64,000 nt of DNA from Nocardia sp. alder85J (lineage in GTDB: Bacteria > Actinomycetota > Actinomycetes > Mycobacteriales > Mycobacteriaceae): contig NZ_JAIUCZ020000014.1 of assembly GCF_020176955.2 (NCBI RefSeq), positions 225,729-289,728 on the forward strand, read 5' to 3'. The translations under genes were made by a program, and so were the position numbers. How positions within the stretch are numbered: position 1 is the stretch's first letter; the number at the start of each line of letters is the position of its first letter. This document shows positions 61,171 to 64,000 of this stretch, one piece after another. The notes below the pieces were generated by a model. That model was not told the origin of the DNA and made no database searches. It was given only the letters and a program-made list of their open reading frames with translations.

Positions 61171-64000
61171 TCAGGGGCATAGTTGGCGGTAGGTTGTGCC
61201 GCCTTCGACGTTCTTGTCCCATTCGGTTCGTGTGAATTGCGCTTGCGCCCAGGCACACAGGTCCGCTCCTGGATCCACCAGGAATTCGACATTCCATCGT
61301 TGGACTGTGGCGTCATCGCTGGTGATGGCAAGGGTGCGGCCGTCGCGGCTGAACGCCAGCGACGATACGTTGCTCGTGTTGTTGGTGAGGGGCCCGCCGA
61401 GTTGCCGTCGCCCGGCGACGTCCCACAACCTCACGGTGCTGTCGGTGCTGTCGGCACTGATCGTGTTCTCGGTGACGAGCGTCCGGCCGTCGGCGCTGAA
61501 CGCCAGCGAGAGCACAGGGCGGGTGCCGGTCGAAATGGTGCTGTGGTTGTGCTGGTCTCCGGTGATACTCAGCAGCTGGACAGTTCCGGTGTTGTCGCCG
61601 ACTGCCAAGGTGTGGCCGTCTGTGCTGAATGCCAGGGAGTACACGGGACCGGGGAAGGTGAGCGGCGGGACAGGCCGAGTACGAGTGGCGATGTCCCACA
61701 GCTGGACGGAACCATCCTTGCCGATGGCGAGGGTCCGGCTGTCGGCGCTGAACGCCAGCGACAGCACCTCGGATTTGTCGATAGTGAAGGAGTCGCCGAG
61801 CTGCCGATGCCCTGGGACGTCCCATAATCGGACAACACCGTAGACGTCGCAGGTGGCCAGATTCTCACCGTCAGGGCTGAATACCATGAAGCGGACATCG
61901 GTGGTGAGCGAGTCACCGAGCTGCCGCTGCCCGGCGAGGTCCCACAATCGCACAGTATCGGCGGCGTCGGTCGTGGCAACCATGCCGGTAGCCAAGCTGA
62001 ACGCCAACGATCGCATGGCAGGTCCGGGGACCGTGTCGGCAGAGAGGCGATGTCCGGCGATACTCAGCAGTTGGACAGTCCCGGCCTCCTCGCCCGCAGC
62101 GAGGATGCGGCCGTCGGGACTGAACGCCAGCGAATCCACGGGCCCGGTGCTGGCGACGGGATCGCCGAGAGGCCGGCGGTTGGCGGTATCCCATATCTGG
62201 GTGGTGGCTGGCCCGCCGGTGGCGAGGGTGCGACCGTCGGGACTCATAGCCAGCGTCAATTGCTTGGCGCTGGCGAAAGGATCGCCGAGAGGCCGATGCC
62301 CGGCAACATCCCATAGCTGGACGGCATGCCCGTCGTTGATAGCGAGGCTTGCGGCGAGGATCCGTCCGTCGGCGCTGAACGCTAGGGAATCAGCCAAGAA
62401 ACGAGTGCCGTTGGTAAGAGGGTCGCCGAGCCGCTGCTGATCGCCGACGTCCCACAGCTGGATGTCCTCCGCGCCGACAGCGAGAGCCCGCCCGTCGGGA
62501 CTGAACGCTAGCGAGAATATGTGCCGGGTACCAATGGGGATGCCGCCGAGCGGTCGATGCCCGGCGACATCCCACAGCTCGATAGTGACGTCGTTGCTGT
62601 CGAAGGCCAGGGTCTGGCCGTCTGGACTCAACGCAAGTACGAACGCGGTATGGTCAGGGGCACTTAGCTGCTGATACGTGGTGAGGTCCCACAGCTGGAT
62701 GGTGTGGCCGTTGCTGATTGCGAAGGTGCGGCGGTCACTGCTGAACGCGTACAGGACCCGGTCCTTATCAGTCTTGTAGTCGAGATCGGTGGACAAGCTT
62801 CCGATTTCGCGGCGAGTGGTGATGTCCCACTGTTCTGCGCCGGTGGCGCCAGCGGTAGTCAGAGTTCGGCTGTCCGGGCTGAATGCCAGTGCTTCAACAG
62901 GTTTGGTGCGGTTTGCAAGCTCGGCCAGATGGATGTCGTGCGCAGCCTTGATGGCCGCGGTCCGGGCCTCGGGTAGTCCACTGATCCGCCAGGCGGTCAG
63001 AGCATCGAATCTCGAAGTGAACGGGTCGCTGTCGGCGAGCAGTGCACTTTGGCTGATCAGCTGGCGTGCTTCGGCGAGATCGCGCTGGCGGGTGGCGTCG
63101 GTGCCGGTCCGGACGGCCACGAGGGTTGCCGCGGTCAGCCCGATCACCAAAGCGAGCAAGGCGACGAGGACGGCCCGGCGCTGCCTTGTCCGCCGCCGAG
63201 CGGCGGCGGAAGCGGCAACGAGGAATTCCCGCTCGGGCTCTCCGAGTGTCGGGTATCGTCCAGAATCCGCCGCGGCGTGGTCGGCGGCGGTAGTGGCGGT
63301 GTCGAGTACGCTGCCGGTGTACAGGTAGGCGGGGTCGCGGCCGTGCTGGTCCCATTCGGCCGCGACGGTCCGCAACCGCGTCAGCAGCACACGGGTGTCG
63401 TGGGTTTCGGCCAGCCACACGTCCCGCAGCAGCGGCCACGCGCGCAGCACGATCTCGTGGGAGACCTCCACCGTCTCGGACCCGAGTGTCAGCAGCCGTT
63501 CGGCGGCGAACGCGTCGAGCACCGCGTCCACTTCGGCGGGCCAAGCCGTGGTCGTGTACAACGAGGTCCGCGCGACCCGGTCGGCGGTGTCGGCGCCATC
63601 GGGGCCGGTGACGGCCAGCCGCGTGAACACCTGCCGCGCCACCAGTCGGCGAAACGCGGGAAGGTTGTCGTAGACACGTTGCGCACTGGTGGCGACCGCG
63701 CCGGCGATCCCGCCGGTGCGTTCGTAGTCGGCGACGGTGAGCGTGTCGCTGGTGCGGATACGCCACGCGGTGTCCAGGGCATGTGACAGCAGCGGCAGCA
63801 CCCCGGCGACGGTCACTGTCGCAGTGGTGGCGGTTTCGATGGTTCCTCGTGCGTGGGTGTGGATTTCGCGGAGCAGCCGGTCGCGCAGATCGTCGTCGAC
63901 GCGGGACCCGGCCTTCTTCGCCGGCTCGCAGATCGCCATCACCAGCTGCTCGTCGGTCATCCCCGACACCCGAAATCGGTGCTGCACCGGCTCGGCTAGT
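61171..64000 (-). CDS. nSTAND-type ATPase C-terminal part with WD40 repeats, partial
   Basis: The frame is open to the window edge, so the N-terminus (usually helix-turn-helix plus NTPase loop) is outside. From the edge come the end of the nSTAND module (TDEQLVMAICEPAKKAG, GVLPLLSHALDTAWRIR, LERLLTLG-like AAERLLTLGSETVEVSHEIV, WPLLRDVW) and a transmembrane helix (AVLVALLALVIGLTAATLVA). At least 13 WD40-type repeats of the AFSPDGRTLA pattern follow, ending near 61300. The C-terminus has ADLCAWAQAQFTRTEWDK. Such proteins are sensors in actinobacterial signalling and conflict systems. Partners are not visible. Confidence 0.82.
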   Translation of the reverse strand, partial: LAEPVQHRFRVSGMTDEQLVMAICEPAKKAGSRVDDDLRDRLLREIHTHARGTIETATTATVTVAGVLPLLSHALDTAWRIRTSDTLTVADYERTGGIAGAVATSAQRVYDNLPAFRRLVARQVFTRLAVTGPDGADTADRVARTSLYTTTAWPAEVDAVLDAFAAERLLTLGSETVEVSHEIVLRAWPLLRDVWLAETHDTRVLLTRLRTVAAEWDQHGRDPAYLYTGSVLDTATTAADHAAADSGRYPTLGEPEREFLVAASAAARRRTRQRRAVLVALLALVIGLTAATLVAVRTGTDATRQRDLAEARQLISQSALLADSDPFTSRFDALTAWRISGLPEARTAAIKAAHDIHLAELANRTKPVEALAFSPDSRTLTTAGATGAEQWDITTRREIGSLSTDLDYKTDKDRVLYAFSSDRRTFAISNGHTIQLWDLTTYQQLSAPDHTAFVLALSPDGQTLAFDSNDVTIELWDVAGHRPLGGIPIGTRHIFSLAFSPDGRALAVGAEDIQLWDVGDQQRLGDPLTNGTRFLADSLAFSADGRILAASLAINDGHAVQLWDVAGHRPLGDPFASAKQLTLAMSPDGRTLATGGPATTQIWDTANRRPLGDPVASTGPVDSLAFSPDGRILAAGEEAGTVQLLSIAGHRLSADTVPGPAMRSLAFSLATGMVATTDAADTVRLWDLAGQRQLGDSLTTDVRFMVFSPDGENLATCDVYGVVRLWDVPGHRQLGDSFTIDKSEVLSLAFSADSRTLAIGKDGSVQLWDIATRTRPVPPLTFPGPVYSLAFSTDGHTLAVGDNTGTVQLLSITGDQHNHSTISTGTRPVLSLAFSADGRTLVTENTISADSTDSTVRLWDVAGRRQLGGPLTNNTSNVSSLAFSRDGRTLAITSDDATVQRWNVEFLVDPGADLCAWAQAQFTRTEWDKNVEGGTTYRQLCP

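Noticed and set aside
1..64000. CRISPR arrays, tRNA or rRNA genes
   Set aside because: No spaced direct repeats of CRISPR type and no tRNA- or rRNA-like sequence was recognised by eye on either strand; a tRNA scan was not possible here.

Overview
The window is high-GC actinobacterial DNA, most likely from a Nocardia-type mycolate actinomycete. This is inferred from the gene families: a Tat-exported cholesterol oxidase, a secretory LIP-type lipase, a GTP-dependent PEP carboxykinase, a DUF5313 membrane protein, a DUF4913/TraG conjugation block and many GTG starts. No rRNA or tRNA gene and no CRISPR array was seen. The window looks like an accessory region: six insertion sequences can be delimited or placed, several more transposase remnants are present, and about fifteen genes carry frameshifts or truncations.

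Layout. 0-7.4 kb: metal-dependent hydrolase, PAS/GAF-like regulator, a decayed SulP transporter, a PucR-type regulator, an IS4 element and an orphan OmpR-type response regulator. 7.7-10.3 kb: an IS701 element and phage or plasmid scraps, including a broken adenine methylase. 10.3-12.1 kb: a FAD monooxygenase-MarR pair under a promoter with an embedded palindrome. 12.7-18.3 kb: a broken TPR protein, cholesterol oxidase and a double GntR regulator. 18.5-26.3 kb: a second, partly decayed version of the first module (PAS/GAF-like pseudogene, second response regulator, roadblock-like remnant), then an apparent operon arsR-pckG-sulP-DUF5313. 26.9-33.7 kb: lipoproteins, a broken kinase/beta-propeller protein, an anchored extracytoplasmic protein and transposase debris. 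34.1-39.4 kb: three insertion sequences nested inside one another. 39.5-43.9 kb: lipase, a second IS4 element and a PAS-GGDEF protein. 44.3-45.9 kb: an effector-associated-type fragment, a repeat protein and a broken tyrosine integrase. 46.2-61.0 kb: a tightly coupled conjugation-associated gene block around a TraG/VirD4-like ATPase, flanked by a duplicated gene pair and ending in a frameshifted cytochrome P450. 61.2-64.0 kb: the C-terminal part of an nSTAND/WD40 protein that runs off the window.

How the genes fit together. The best-supported functional unit is arsR-pckG-sulP-DUF5313. An ArsR regulator has matching palindromes in front of itself and in front of pckG. A CO2-handling enzyme (PEP carboxykinase) is followed two bases later by a SulP anion/bicarbonate permease whose stop codon overlaps the next gene. 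A decayed SulP copy at 2.5-3.4 kb keeps a related palindrome, so this system or its relative existed twice. The two response-regulator genes share promoter layout and a leader of about 215 nt, and palindromes of the form AGTAA-N8-TTACT recur near these modules. The 46-61 kb block has start/stop overlaps at nearly every junction, including three bridging micro-ORFs. It has a coupling ATPase, but no VirB4, relaxase or intact integrase is visible here, so it is either a degraded integrative element or the edge of a larger one.

Many coding interruptions are single-base shifts, several at short homopolymers. Some may be assembly errors; two of them, in the IS4 and IS701 transposases, fall on sequences that look like ribosomal frameshift sites.
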